64,000 bases of DNA, from NCBI GenBank assembly GCA_020638795.1, contig JACKHW010000005.1, positions 62,001 through 126,000 of the forward strand, in the 5' to 3' direction. The position numbers were made by a program, and so were the translations under genes. Below, piece by piece: positions 8,817 through 17,789 of the stretch; position 1 is the stretch's first letter, and each line of letters opens with the position of its first letter. Source of the DNA: Planctomycetota bacterium. Its GTDB lineage: Bacteria > Planctomycetota > UBA1135 > GCA-002748355. Below the pieces are notes generated by a model. It did not search any database and had not been told where the DNA came from. It saw only the letters and a program-made list of their open reading frames with translations.

Positions 8817-9698
8817 GTGAGGAAAGTCGAGATTGTCGTGCCCGCGAGCGCGGAGACCACAGAGAATCCCTCTGTGCAGGTTTCTAACCCGGATCGATCC
8901 CCCCCTCAAGACGAGGCAGCTGCCGGGATTCGCGTCGAGGACCTCTGCGTGCGCTACGGAGACCGCAGTGCGGTCGAGAACCTCGGATTCGAAGTCGCCC
9001 CCGGACGGATCGTCGCACTCCTCGGCCCCAACGGCGCCGGCAAGTCGAGCACCGTGCGTTGCCTGATCGGGCTCCAGCGACCTTCCGCCGGCCGCGCGAG
9101 GATCCATGGCGTCGATGTCAGCGTGGATCCCGAACGTGCCAAACGTCGTCTCGCCTACGTGCCCGAACACGGCAGCCTCTACGAGGTGCTGACCGCGATG
9201 GAGACGCTCCTCCTCGCGGGGCGCTTGCACGGGATGGACGACGCCGCGATCGCAGAGCGCGCGACGACGCTCCTCGACGAACTCGGATTGGCGGATCGCG
9301 CGCACGCACCCGTCGCGGGCTTTTCCAAGGGAATGCGCCAGAAGCTCGTGCTCGCGTGCGCGATTCTCACCGATCCGGACGTCCTCGTCCTGGACGAGCC
9401 GCTTTCCGGACTCGATGCGGAGACGACCTTGCTCGTCAAAGAACTGCTCGGCACCTGGCGCGAGCGCGGTGCCGCGATCCTCTACTGCTCGCACATGCTG
9501 GACGTCGTCGAGAAGCTCGCGGACCGCATCCTGATTCTCGATCGAGGGCGCCTCGTCGCCGAAGGCACGCTCGACGAATTACGTCACGGTTCGGGCGTGA
9601 GCCTCGACGAAATCTTCCGCAGCGTCACCAAAGCCGGCGATCCGCGCGAACGAGCACAGCGCCTCCTGTCCTCGAGCGAGTTCGTCGACCCTCGCTGA
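8817..9698 (+). CDS. ABC transporter ATP-binding protein (orphan ATPase)
   Basis: An ABC ATPase of the CcmA/NatA-like export type. The nucleotide-binding domain starts at IRVEDLCVRYGD, about 39 residues into the longest frame. Walker A is GPNGAGKSS, the Q-loop region is GLQRPSAGR, the signature is FSKGMRQKL, Walker B is VLVLDEPLSGLD, and the H-loop is CSHMLD. The start is uncertain: no ATG precedes the domain, and GTG codons at 8817, 8838 and 8874 are all possible. No permease gene is adjacent (the next gene is a BON protein on the other strand), so its membrane partner must be encoded elsewhere or it works alone. Confidence 0.88.
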   Translation: MRKVEIVVPASAETTENPSVQVSNPDRSPPQDEAAAGIRVEDLCVRYGDRSAVENLGFEVAPGRIVALLGPNGAGKSSTVRCLIGLQRPSAGRARIHGVDVSVDPERAKRRLAYVPEHGSLYEVLTAMETLLLAGRLHGMDDAAIAERATTLLDELGLADRAHAPVAGFSKGMRQKLVLACAILTDPDVLVLDEPLSGLDAETTLLVKELLGTWRERGAAILYCSHMLDVVEKLADRILILDRGRLVAEGTLDELRHGSGVSLDEIFRSVTKAGDPRERAQRLLSSSEFVDPR

Positions 9699-9721
9699 CT
9701 CGAGAAACGCGCACGGACGGA

Positions 9722-10075
9722 CTACTTCTTCGACGAACCCTTGGGCGAGGCAACTTCGAGTTCGCTACGCACCTCGCGCACGCCATAGGTCGACGCCACG
9801 CACGCCTCGGCGTCGCGCCGCGCAGCATCGTCTTCGACCGTACCGCGCAGCGTCACGATGCCGTTCGCACTCGAGACCTCGATCCGAGTCGCATCGACCT
9901 GACCGTGCCGCGTGAGGCGGTGTTCGGCTTCATCGACGATTTGCTCGTCACCGCTACGGAAGCCACTGGGCCCCTTTCCGGTATGAGGACCCGGCATCAG
10001 GAATGCATCCGCAACGTGAAACTCGTCGTGGACGCCGATCTTCGAGTGCGTGCTGTTGTCCGGTTGGTTCGTCAT
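9722..10075 (-). CDS. BON domain protein
   Basis: A 117-residue protein. Residues 45-110 form one BON domain (DEQIVDEAEHRLTRHGQVDATRIEVSS... TLRGTVEDDAARRDAEACV), a small alpha/beta fold found in OsmY-like and phospholipid-binding proteins. There is no signal peptide. The first 40 residues are polar and probably disordered. A clear ribosome binding site GGAG lies seven bases before ATG 10075. BON proteins are often stress-induced; a role in osmotic or envelope stress is family knowledge, not shown here. Its upstream region contains a 17-nt tandem duplication (10089-10122). Confidence 0.82.
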   Translation of the reverse strand: MTNQPDNSTHSKIGVHDEFHVADAFLMPGPHTGKGPSGFRSGDEQIVDEAEHRLTRHGQVDATRIEVSSANGIVTLRGTVEDDAARRDAEACVASTYGVREVRSELEVASPKGSSKK

Positions 10076-10088
10076 GCTTGTTCTCCTT

Positions 10089-10122
10089 CGATCGAACGCT
10101 GAAAACGATCGAACGCTGATAA
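10089..10122. repeat. 17-nt tandem duplication upstream of the BON gene
   Basis: Two adjacent copies of a 17-mer beginning CGATCGAACGCTGA differ at one position (AAAA versus ATAA at the end). They lie 14-47 bases upstream of the BON start codon, where the promoter or 5' UTR would be. Paired direct sites of this kind can bind a regulator, or can simply be a small duplication; the sequence alone does not decide. Apart from this, the 288-bp stretch 10076-10363 shows nothing I can name. Confidence 0.55.
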
Positions 10123-10363
10123 ACGGGTCCATGTTCTGCGGCCGTCTTCGAACGGAAGTCTGCGCAGGTGATCGCATGCTGCGTTCCTTGTCGTACACTC
10201 GGGCTCTTCGGACAAGTCTCGATCGTCCAGGACCGAGCGTGGCGAGCGAGTTCGAACACGTCCACGCACAACTCCGAGCAAGTCGCGTGCCGGAAGCGCA
10301 TGTCGATGGCGAAGTACACGAGCCCATGACGAGGCGAGACCTCGAACCCTGGAGTCGAATCCG

Positions 10364-11995
10364 ATGGAGACGCGATCCAATCGCCGAAGTCTCGAGATCA
10401 GCCTCCTGATCATCGCTGCGTTCTTCGGGTGGCTGCTCCTCTTCCGCGGGAACCGCACGTCGCATGCACCCGTCGCACTCACGCTCGACGGCGCGCGGCC
10501 CCCAGGCATGGTGAACGGCAAATCGCGCATCCCGATTGCAGAAGACGCCAATGGCGATGCGCGAGCCGTCCGTGCGGCTACGGAACTCCCGAGCGATCGT
10601 CAGTGGCGATTCGTCACACGAGACGCACGACCGATCGCAGGCGCCCTGGTGCGCGCGTGGGACGATCGCGACGCGTGGATTTCGGATACGGCGCGAATCC
10701 TCACGACGAGTGATGCGCATGGAATCGCGCGGCTGCCGGGAGCGCTCGCAACGCCAGTGGCGACGAGCGCGCCGACGGCATCGCAACGGAAAATCATCGA
10801 GCACACGACGCTCGTCGCGACGTGCGACGGTTTCGCGTCGACGAGGCTGCCGCCGGCCACAGGCGACCGCGTCGTCGATGTCGTGCTCGAGCCCACCCTT
10901 CCGTTGCACGTGAAGTGCGTCGACTTCGATGGGCGAGGCATCGAAGGCTGTTCGGTCGTCGTCGCATTCACGACGCTCTATTCGCCGCCGTTGATCGAGC
11001 ACGACGTCCAAGGTGCGCAGAGGATCGCGCATTCGATTTGGGGTGCGCGGTCGGGCACGGACGGTATCGCGACGATTCGCGGCTTGCCGCGAGGACCGGT
11101 GCGCGTGCACGTGCACGCCCCGTTCTGGTCGGCACTCGACATGCGGTACCGCGGGCACGAAGAGGTGACGGTTCCCTGTGGAACTCTCCGAGTCGTCTGC
11201 GCGCCGGTCTTCGCTGCCATTGCCGTGTTGCCGGAGGATGTCGGTGCCGAAGGGTGTACGGTGTTCGCAGCGAAGCGCTCGTCGCGCTTCCACCAGAGCG
11301 ACCACGCCGAGGCGACGCTGCGCGCGTCCCATCCGAACGCCGTGATCGTCAGTACCGCCGTCGGAACCTACGGCACTAGGCTCGACTCGGACGTCGGCAC
11401 CGTGCAATGCCGTGTCGTCGCACGCAACGGCGTGACGTACGAAGGCGAACTCGCGCTGCGACCCGCGAACGCCGTCGAACCGGAGCGGTTGACCCCGACC
11501 GAGCGCCCAGAAGTGCGGCGTGTGCGCTTGCACTATCCCGAAGCCTTCGCACGAACAGAAACGACGTTGTATCTAGATCGCTTCGCCGTGCCGCACGCCA
11601 AGGTCGTCGTCGTGCCGGTCGGCAGCTACGAGGTCCGCTCGATGCCGGGCGTGATGAGCGTGCCCTCGAAGTCCGCCACGCCCGAAGTCGTCGAGGTCGT
11701 GGCCGGCGACGAGGTCCAAGACATCCACCTGAAGATTCCGGAATGCGCACTCGTGCGTGTCGTTTGCGAGCACCGTTTGCGCGACCTTCGAGAACCCCAC
11801 GCAGTGACGATCCAGCAGAGATACGGATCCGTCAGTTGCAGTCCGCGAAGAGATGGTGAGCCCGGCTGGACACTTCTGTGCCCCGCAGGACCGACGACCC
11901 TCGTGCTCAGGAGCTACGAGGCCGAAGTTTCGCGAAAAGAGCTCGAGCTCGAAGCGGGTCGCGCGTACGAGTGGCGCGTGGCCGACGTGCGCTGA
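10364..11995 (+). CDS. Membrane-anchored protein with carboxypeptidase-regulatory-like beta domains
   Basis: A 543-residue protein of unknown function. One transmembrane helix near the N-terminus (LEISLLIIAAFFGWLLLF, residues 10-27) anchors a large extracytoplasmic part. Segments such as RPIAGALVRAW...DAHGIARLPG and GRGIEGCSVVV...GTDGIATIRGLPRG follow the pattern of carboxypeptidase regulatory-like (CarboxypepD_reg) beta-sandwich repeats, which are common in planctomycete surface proteins. No catalytic motif is visible. ATG 10364 immediately precedes the basic membrane anchor. It is followed 96 bp later by a lipoprotein gene on the same strand. Confidence 0.65.
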   Translation: METRSNRRSLEISLLIIAAFFGWLLLFRGNRTSHAPVALTLDGARPPGMVNGKSRIPIAEDANGDARAVRAATELPSDRQWRFVTRDARPIAGALVRAWDDRDAWISDTARILTTSDAHGIARLPGALATPVATSAPTASQRKIIEHTTLVATCDGFASTRLPPATGDRVVDVVLEPTLPLHVKCVDFDGRGIEGCSVVVAFTTLYSPPLIEHDVQGAQRIAHSIWGARSGTDGIATIRGLPRGPVRVHVHAPFWSALDMRYRGHEEVTVPCGTLRVVCAPVFAAIAVLPEDVGAEGCTVFAAKRSSRFHQSDHAEATLRASHPNAVIVSTAVGTYGTRLDSDVGTVQCRVVARNGVTYEGELALRPANAVEPERLTPTERPEVRRVRLHYPEAFARTETTLYLDRFAVPHAKVVVVPVGSYEVRSMPGVMSVPSKSATPEVVEVVAGDEVQDIHLKIPECALVRVVCEHRLRDLREPHAVTIQQRYGSVSCSPRRDGEPGWTLLCPAGPTTLVLRSYEAEVSRKELELEAGRAYEWRVADVR

Positions 11996-12091
11996 ACCAC
12001 CCGACCGACTGTCGATTTCTTCGACACGCGCTCAATCTCGCTGCGCGAACGCGCCGATAGCAAGGACATCCCCTTCCCATCCGACAGGACG

Positions 12092-12610
12092 ATGTCGATG
12101 ACCCGAACGAAGCTGCTGAGTTCTCCATGCACGCGCTGGTCGCTGCTCGCCTTGTGCACGATCTCGTCGTGCGGCGCCGATCCGGCGCTCGACGAAGCGC
12201 GCGCCGCGCTCCGCGCGTTCGAGACGGGCGTGCGCTCCGGCGATCGCGACGCGCTGCGCCGAGCCGTGACGTCGCGGAGCCGGGAGTTCGTCGCGAACCT
12301 TCCAGTGCGACCCGATGCAGAGACCCTCGAGATCCGCGAAGCGCGGCGAGAGTACGGGCGCATCTTCTTCGACGTCGCCGATTCCAGCCGTGACGCGCCG
12401 GTCGCGGAAGGGACGTTCGTCATCGCGAAGGAGGACGGCACGTGGCTCGTCGACCTGATCGAGACCGCTGCGCAGAGCGCTCGCGACGTCGTGAGCGACG
12501 GACCGGTCACGCCGCAGTTCGTCCCGACCGAGGTGCCGCGAGCAGAACTCGAGCAAGCCATCCGGCAACACGAGGCGGAGGCGCGAGAAGCGAGCATCCA
12601 ACGCGAGTGA
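12092..12610 (+). CDS. Putative lipoprotein of unknown function
   Basis: A 172-residue protein with a basic N-terminus, a hydrophobic segment (WSLLALCTISSC) and a lipobox-like ISSC followed by Gly. It is probably lipid-anchored after cleavage at that cysteine. The mature part is charged and helical: one early stretch is LDEARAALRAFETGVRSGD, and the middle carries AEGTFVIAKEDGTWLVDLIE. That overall pattern resembles DUF4878/NTF2-like lipoprotein folds, but I cannot assign a family. An internal ATG two codons later is an alternative start. It is followed by glutaredoxin with a 62-bp gap. Confidence 0.65.
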   Translation: MSMTRTKLLSSPCTRWSLLALCTISSCGADPALDEARAALRAFETGVRSGDRDALRRAVTSRSREFVANLPVRPDAETLEIREARREYGRIFFDVADSSRDAPVAEGTFVIAKEDGTWLVDLIETAAQSARDVVSDGPVTPQFVPTEVPRAELEQAIRQHEAEAREASIQRE

Positions 12611-12672
12611 ACGGCCTGGTGAGTCCGCATGCCCCCACTTGAAGCGGAAAGGAATCGTCCCAAGATCCTGCG

Positions 12673-12945
12673 ATGACGACCAAGACCCAGCGCGCCCACG
12701 TCGAGATCTGGCTGACGCGAACCTGCCCGTTCTGCATCGCAGCGAAGCGCTTGCTCGACACCGCAGGGATCCAGTACGAAGTCCACGACCTGACGGACCA
12801 CCCGAACCGCCGAGCCGCTACCGACGCGATCCTGAAAGGTCATCGCACGGTGCCGCTCGTCGTGATCGACGGCGAACCTATCGGTGGCTTCACCGAACTC
12901 GAGCGCCTGGCGGAGACCGGCGGGCTGATGCAGCGCGTCTTCTGA
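12673..12945 (+). CDS. Glutaredoxin
   Basis: A 90-residue glutaredoxin with the dithiol active site Cys18-Pro-Phe-Cys21 (TRTCPFCIAAKRLL). The cis-proline is in HRTVPLVVIDGEPIGG and the glutathione-binding GGFTELERL follows. Such proteins reduce disulfides and protein-glutathione mixed disulfides in the cytoplasm. The length is typical of GrxC-type proteins. The neighbour 47 bp downstream is a thioredoxin reductase, so the pair probably forms a thiol-redox unit. Whether this reductase can serve the glutaredoxin directly cannot be told from sequence. Confidence 0.9.
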   Translation: MTTKTQRAHVEIWLTRTCPFCIAAKRLLDTAGIQYEVHDLTDHPNRRAATDAILKGHRTVPLVVIDGEPIGGFTELERLAETGGLMQRVF

Positions 12946-12992
12946 CCGCGCAGGTTGTTGGATCGGCGCGTCCCAGGCGCCAGGATGGGCGC

Positions 12993-13943
12993 ATGAGTGA
13001 CGATACGGATGTCTTTCAGACTTTGATCCTAGGCTCGGGTCCGGCGGGCTGGACCGCAGCGATCTATGCGGCGCGCGCCAACATGAAACCGCTGCTCCTC
13101 AAGGGCATGCAGCCGGGCGGGCAGCTCACGATCACGACCGAGGTCGAGAACTACCCAGGGTTCCCCGCGGGCGTGATGGGCCCGGAACTCATGGAGAAGT
13201 TCGAGGCGCAGGCCATCCGCTTCGGCACCGTGGTCAAGCCCGAGACCGGTGTCAAGGTCGACCTGTCGACGCGACCCTTCTCCGTCGAAACCAACTTCGA
13301 CCGCGTCTACCGCGCTCACACGCTGATCATTTCGACCGGCGCATCGGCCAACTACCTGGGTCTCGAGAACGAGACCAAACTGCAGGGTCGAGGCGTCTCC
13401 GCGTGCGCGACGTGTGACGGCTTCTTCTTTCAGGACAAGGACGTCTGCGTCGTCGGGGGCGGCGACTCGGCCTGCGAAGAAGCGAACTTCCTCACCAAGT
13501 ATGCATCGAAGGTTCGCATGCTCGTGCGTCGGGACGAGTTCCGCGCATCCAAGATCATGCAGGATCGCGCACTCGCGAACCCGAAGATCGAAGTCATCTG
13601 GAACACGCATGTCGTCGACGTGATGGACCCCGAACAGGGCAAGGTGACGGGACTCGTACTCGAGAACACGAAATCGGGAGATCGCTGGGAAACGCCGACG
13701 GACGGTCTCTTCCTCGCGATCGGGCACACTCCCAACACGCAACTTTTCAAGGGGCTGCTCGACATGGACGACACCGGCTACCTGATCACGAAAGCCGACG
13801 CCACGTCGACGAAGATCCCCGGTGTCTTCGCGTGCGGCGACTGCCAAGACAAGATCTGGCGCCAGGCGATCACCGCCGCCGGTACGGGCTGCATGGCAGC
13901 GCTCGAGGCCGAACGCTTCCTCGAGGCACACGGCCACGGCTAG
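12993..13943 (+). CDS. trxB: Thioredoxin reductase (NADPH)
   Basis: A low-molecular-weight FAD-dependent thioredoxin reductase of 316 residues. The FAD-binding GSGPAGWTAAIYAARA is at residues 14-29. The redox-active Cys138-Ala-Thr-Cys141 sits in SACATCDG. The NADPH site is VVGGGDSACEEANFL, and the C-terminal FAD motif is GVFACGDCQDKIWRQAITAAGTG. ATG 12993 gives the canonical short N-terminus, although the frame stays open upstream through the glutaredoxin gene. It overlaps the 3' end of the convergent NAD(P)HX epimerase gene by four bases. Confidence 0.96.
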   Translation: MSDDTDVFQTLILGSGPAGWTAAIYAARANMKPLLLKGMQPGGQLTITTEVENYPGFPAGVMGPELMEKFEAQAIRFGTVVKPETGVKVDLSTRPFSVETNFDRVYRAHTLIISTGASANYLGLENETKLQGRGVSACATCDGFFFQDKDVCVVGGGDSACEEANFLTKYASKVRMLVRRDEFRASKIMQDRALANPKIEVIWNTHVVDVMDPEQGKVTGLVLENTKSGDRWETPTDGLFLAIGHTPNTQLFKGLLDMDDTGYLITKADATSTKIPGVFACGDCQDKIWRQAITAAGTGCMAALEAERFLEAHGHG

Positions 13944-14656
13944 TGCCCTGAGCGCTCCTCGAGCCACGTTTCGACCCAAGGCTCGGGTAGTCCGATCGTG
14001 ACGACGCGCACGTCGCCGCACCGCGCTGGACCGTCGCGAAGGAACTGCCCCGGCTTCGGCCTCGCGAAGGTCACGGTTGCGGCGGCAGTCACACACGGGT
14101 CGTAGGCTTCCCCGGTGTCGGCATCGAGTCCTGACGGCAGGTCGATGGCGATGACGTCCTCACGCCGACTCGCCGTCCAGGCGATCCACTCCGCGATCCG
14201 CCCGCGCGGTGCACGATCGAGCCCTGTCCCGAGCATCGCATCGACGATCAGACCGGCCCCTTGCATCTGCGCGTCGAGGGCCGACGCATCAAGACCGATC
14301 TCGACGTCGATTCCACTGCGCTGCAGGATCGTCAGTTCGAGAGCGGCGTCCGGCGCGCGAACCGGATCCGGAGGAGCCGTGAGCACGACCCGCGCATGAG
14401 GCGACAAGAGTCGAGCCAACGCGAGACCGTCTCCACCGTTGTTTCCGGGACCACAGAGAACGAGCACGGCGCCAGTGCCCGGTTGTACGCGCTCCGAGAG
14501 AACTCGCGCAGCGCCGTGCGCTGCGTGTTCCATCAGGACGATCGACGGGATCCCGAGCTCGGAAGTTGCTGCGCGATCGAGCGCGCGAGACGTTGCGCTG
14601 TCCGTGACGCGCAGTTCCCGAGCTGCCTTCTGTTCCAACCTGAGGGCATGAAGCAT
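13940..14656 (-). CDS. nnrE: NAD(P)H-hydrate epimerase (YjeF N-terminal domain)
   Basis: A 238-residue stand-alone YjeF_N protein. It interconverts the R and S forms of damaged, hydrated NAD(P)H so that a dehydratase can repair them. The nucleotide-binding signature is LCGPGNNGGDGLALARLL, preceded by the helix MEHAAHGAARVL. A second conserved stretch is DLPSGLDADTGE. The fused dehydratase (NnrD) domain found in many bacteria is missing and would have to be encoded elsewhere. It is convergent with trxB, overlapping by four bases, and divergent from the aldo/keto reductase with a 23-bp gap. Confidence 0.9.
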   Translation of the reverse strand: MLHALRLEQKAARELRVTDSATSRALDRAATSELGIPSIVLMEHAAHGAARVLSERVQPGTGAVLVLCGPGNNGGDGLALARLLSPHARVVLTAPPDPVRAPDAALELTILQRSGIDVEIGLDASALDAQMQGAGLIVDAMLGTGLDRAPRGRIAEWIAWTASRREDVIAIDLPSGLDADTGEAYDPCVTAAATVTFARPKPGQFLRDGPARCGDVRVVTIGLPEPWVETWLEERSGH

Positions 14657-14679
14657 GGACTCTTCTGTAACCTCACGGC

Positions 14680-15648
14680 ATGCAGTACCGCAAGCTCGGC
14701 AACTCCGGCCTCGCAGTGAGCACCATCTCCCTCGGCTCGTGGCTGACCTTCGGAAACTCGGTTTCCGAGGCCGAAGCGTCGAATCGCATCCGACACGCGC
14801 TCGACACCGGCATCAACCTGCTCGATACCGCCGATGTGTACGACATGGGCGAGGCCGAGCGGCTTCTCGGCAGGATGCTCGCCGATGTCCCGAGAAAGGA
14901 CTATGTGCTCGCAACGAAGTGCTACTTCCCGACGGGCGATGGTCCCAACGATCGTGGCCTTTCGCGCAAGCACGTCTTCGAGTCGATCGACGCGTCCCTG
15001 AAACGACTGGGTACGGACTACGTCGATCTCTATCAGTGTCATCGCTACGACCCCGAAACCCCACTGGTCGAGACCATCGAAGCGATGAACGACCTCGTTC
15101 GACGCGGCAAGACCCTGTACTGGGGAGTATCCGCGTGGACCGCCAACCAACTTCGTCAGTGCGTACACGCCTGTCGCGAACACGGGTACACCGCCCCGAT
15201 CTCGAATCAGCCGCCCTACAACATGCTCGACCGCGGAATCGAACACGATGTCATCCCTGCCTGCGTCGAGCTCGGCCTCGGCCAGATCGTGTATTCCCCA
15301 CTCGCACAAGGCGTCCTCACGGGCAAGTATCGACGTGGCGGGTCACCTCCATCCGACTCGCGCGCGGCGGATCCACAACGAGGACACTTCGTCGAGCGCT
15401 ACCTGAGCGACGCGATGCTCGATGCCGTCACCCGCCTCGCGAGCGTTGCGGCGGACCGTGGTCATTCTCTCGCACAGTTGGCACTCGCTTGGTGTCTGCG
15501 GCACAAGAACGTCGCGAGCGTGATCGTCGGCGCGAAGAACTCCGCGCAACTCGACGAGAATCTCGCAGCACTCGAGGTCGACCTCGACGAAGAGCTGCTC
15601 CGCGAAGTCGAGGCGATCCTCGCGGAGACGCCGTCAAGGACAGGCTGA
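14680..15648 (+). CDS. Aldo/keto reductase, Kv-beta-like
   Basis: A 322-residue NADPH-dependent oxidoreductase with the aldo/keto reductase TIM barrel. Catalytic residues are visible: Asp and Tyr in NLLDTADVYDMGEAE, Lys in YVLATKCYF, and His in YVDLYQCHRYD. The cofactor loop includes YSPLAQGVLTGKY and the C-terminal SVIVGAKNSAQLDEN. The opening MQYRKLGNSGLAVSTISLGSW is typical of the voltage-gated potassium channel beta-subunit-like (YghZ-like) branch. The substrate is unknown. Its start lies only 23 bp from the divergent nnrE start, so the two promoters overlap. Confidence 0.92.
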   Translation: MQYRKLGNSGLAVSTISLGSWLTFGNSVSEAEASNRIRHALDTGINLLDTADVYDMGEAERLLGRMLADVPRKDYVLATKCYFPTGDGPNDRGLSRKHVFESIDASLKRLGTDYVDLYQCHRYDPETPLVETIEAMNDLVRRGKTLYWGVSAWTANQLRQCVHACREHGYTAPISNQPPYNMLDRGIEHDVIPACVELGLGQIVYSPLAQGVLTGKYRRGGSPPSDSRAADPQRGHFVERYLSDAMLDAVTRLASVAADRGHSLAQLALAWCLRHKNVASVIVGAKNSAQLDENLAALEVDLDEELLREVEAILAETPSRTG

Positions 15649-15672
15649 TCCGTCGCGTGCGGAGCGAACGGC

Positions 15673-17634
15673 TCAGCGTTCGATCGTCGTGTGGGTCGCT
15701 TCGGACAAGTAGAGAGCGAACGACGGGTCCATGACGATGGATTGGAAGTGCAGGATCGTTCCGCGAAGTGAGGGGTCGCTCGGAACTGGAACCTGCACAT
15801 CGAAGCGCCCCATGGAGCCGTTGCGGCCCGTCTCGGTCCAGATCAACGACGCCGGATCGAGTTCGAACTTGCCGATGAATCCAGGTATCGGAATCGAGTC
15901 GTCGAGTTCACCGAGCGCCATGAGAAGGACGGAGATATCGCCCGGATCACGCCGGCTATGCACGTCGAGGGTCTGGCCGATGCGAGGTTGGTTGGTCACG
16001 CGGCACAGCGGTAACATTCGATCCGCGCGATAGATGTCACCGTTCGTTCCGCGCGCGAAGTAGATCGAGAAGCCATCCGATGTCACGAACGGGTCGAACT
16101 CGACCTCCGAAGTGTTGGCTCGCGATAGTGGAACTGCAGGGCCGAACGGAAGCTGTGGTCGGGGTCTCGACGAGACGAACAGGTCACTTCCACCACTGCG
16201 ATTGGAGTGGAACACCAACTCCTTGTTGTCCGGAAAGAGATGTGCCGAAGATTCGAGCCCCGGACCATCGAGACTATCGACGCGCTCCGGCATCGACCAC
16301 GGCGCCGTCAGGGACGCTCGGCTACAACGGTGGATCGTCTGCGAGTAGTTCGCTCGGCTCGTCGCGAACCACAGTTCGAGCCCATCCTCGGTGAGTCTCG
16401 GTGCCGCGTCGTGCCACGGCGAACTCAGCGCATCGACGAAGACGGGTGCCGTCCATCCGAATGACCCAACCGTCGAAAAGAGGATGTTGGTTTCCTTGGC
16501 GAGCCGGTCGGACACGATGAACATCTCGCTCTGATCAGCGCGCAGTGAACCCGGCGCATCGAAGCCGACCGAGTTGAGTTCGGACACGTTGTAGAGTTCA
16601 CTCCACGGCGTCTCGAGGTTCTCTCGGTGCGCCGCCCAAATATCCGCTCCGCCGCGCCCACCAGGACGAGTCGACGCGAAGTAGATCGTCTTGAGATCAT
16701 CGCTCAACACAGGCGCAGCCTCGTGATACGCACTGCTCACGCTCGTGACCTTCTGCGGCGCGCGGAACGACGTCGCTGGCTGCGTCGTCGGATCGCACGG
16801 ACACTCGGGGCAACCGACCGTGTCGAGTGCAACGGTGATGGGTCCGATCACCGTGAACGCCCACTTGCCGACATCGATCTTGACGCTGCCCTTGCTGAGC
16901 TTCCCCGTGATCGAGAATGACGGTAGCCCAGCGGCGATGACGAACTTCGCATCGAGCCAGCAGTTGTTGTTACGACAGTAGATCTCGGGGCCGACGACCT
17001 TCGGCTCGAGGCCGATCCAGTGCAATTGCTGGACACCGTCCCCGGACTTACCCTTGCACTCGGTGCCGCGACAACGGACGTTGAACTCGACGATGGTACG
17101 AAGGCCGTAGACGTTCTTCCAAACACCGCGGTACTTCGTGTTGTCGCACGCGCTCGAAACCGTGGGCTGATCCACGGGTTCGACGAAGTTCGTCGTCAAG
17201 AATTCGAGGATCCTGTCCGGATCCCCCACGGTGGCTCCGGGCCGGACGACGGCGTACGTGTCCTCGGTCGGGCCATTCGTCCAACTCCACCGAATGCGAG
17301 CGAGGAGTGAACCGTTGTCGAGAACGGGCTCGACGACGCTCCTCGCGTAGGCGATTCGAGACGGCTCGTCGTTGCCAGGGAAGGAGAACTCGTCAGGGAT
17401 TCCATATCGGACTCCCTTCGCGAACTTCGTCACGAGATCCGCGACTGCCCTCCGGTCCGTCGTCGCGTCGATCGTCGACTCGGAGACGATCCGGCCGGTG
17501 AGCCTCCCGGGAAAGGCGCTGCGATTGAAGGTGTCGACGTGCGAAGCGAGGACCTGACTCAGGGATTGACAGAGTGCGGTTGGTGCCACCAGCAATCCGA
17601 ACGCGACGCTCATGGCGAGATTTCTTGGTTTCAT
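15673..17634 (-). CDS. Exported PD40 (TolB-like propeller) protein with lineage-type C-terminal domain
   Basis: A 653-residue exported protein. The signal peptide (LAMSVAFGLLVAPTALC) starts at ATG 17634, with GGAG five bases upstream. The N-terminal half is Cys-containing and unclassified. Residues 360-560 contain several PD40/WD40-like propeller blades (EAAPVLSDDLKTIYFASTRPG, DAAPRLTEDGLELWFATSR, HLFPDNKELVFHSNRSGGSD). The last 100 residues form a domain ending VPSDPSLRG...QSIVMDPSFALYL, homologous to the ends of the beta-helix protein and the subtilase in this window. The function is unknown; PD40 propellers usually bind proteins or polysaccharides. Confidence 0.78.
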   Translation of the reverse strand: MKPRNLAMSVAFGLLVAPTALCQSLSQVLASHVDTFNRSAFPGRLTGRIVSESTIDATTDRRAVADLVTKFAKGVRYGIPDEFSFPGNDEPSRIAYARSVVEPVLDNGSLLARIRWSWTNGPTEDTYAVVRPGATVGDPDRILEFLTTNFVEPVDQPTVSSACDNTKYRGVWKNVYGLRTIVEFNVRCRGTECKGKSGDGVQQLHWIGLEPKVVGPEIYCRNNNCWLDAKFVIAAGLPSFSITGKLSKGSVKIDVGKWAFTVIGPITVALDTVGCPECPCDPTTQPATSFRAPQKVTSVSSAYHEAAPVLSDDLKTIYFASTRPGGRGGADIWAAHRENLETPWSELYNVSELNSVGFDAPGSLRADQSEMFIVSDRLAKETNILFSTVGSFGWTAPVFVDALSSPWHDAAPRLTEDGLELWFATSRANYSQTIHRCSRASLTAPWSMPERVDSLDGPGLESSAHLFPDNKELVFHSNRSGGSDLFVSSRPRPQLPFGPAVPLSRANTSEVEFDPFVTSDGFSIYFARGTNGDIYRADRMLPLCRVTNQPRIGQTLDVHSRRDPGDISVLLMALGELDDSIPIPGFIGKFELDPASLIWTETGRNGSMGRFDVQVPVPSDPSLRGTILHFQSIVMDPSFALYLSEATHTTIER

Positions 17635-17789
17635 GTTCACTCCTCGATTTGAAGACGGCCCAAGAACCGACACGAGGGCGACGACGTAACGCGCGATTTG
17701 CGCGTTTTCTCTCGGAAGGAGCACACGGCACTGTGATTCGATCACGCCGGACGGGCGCTCAGCGTCTGCCGTACGTTTACGATGACGAC

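Noticed and set aside
9722..11533. A 603-codon minus-strand frame extending the BON protein far upstream.
   Set aside because: Only the last 117 codons have BON homology and a ribosome binding site. The rest is antisense to the membrane-anchored protein gene at 10364.
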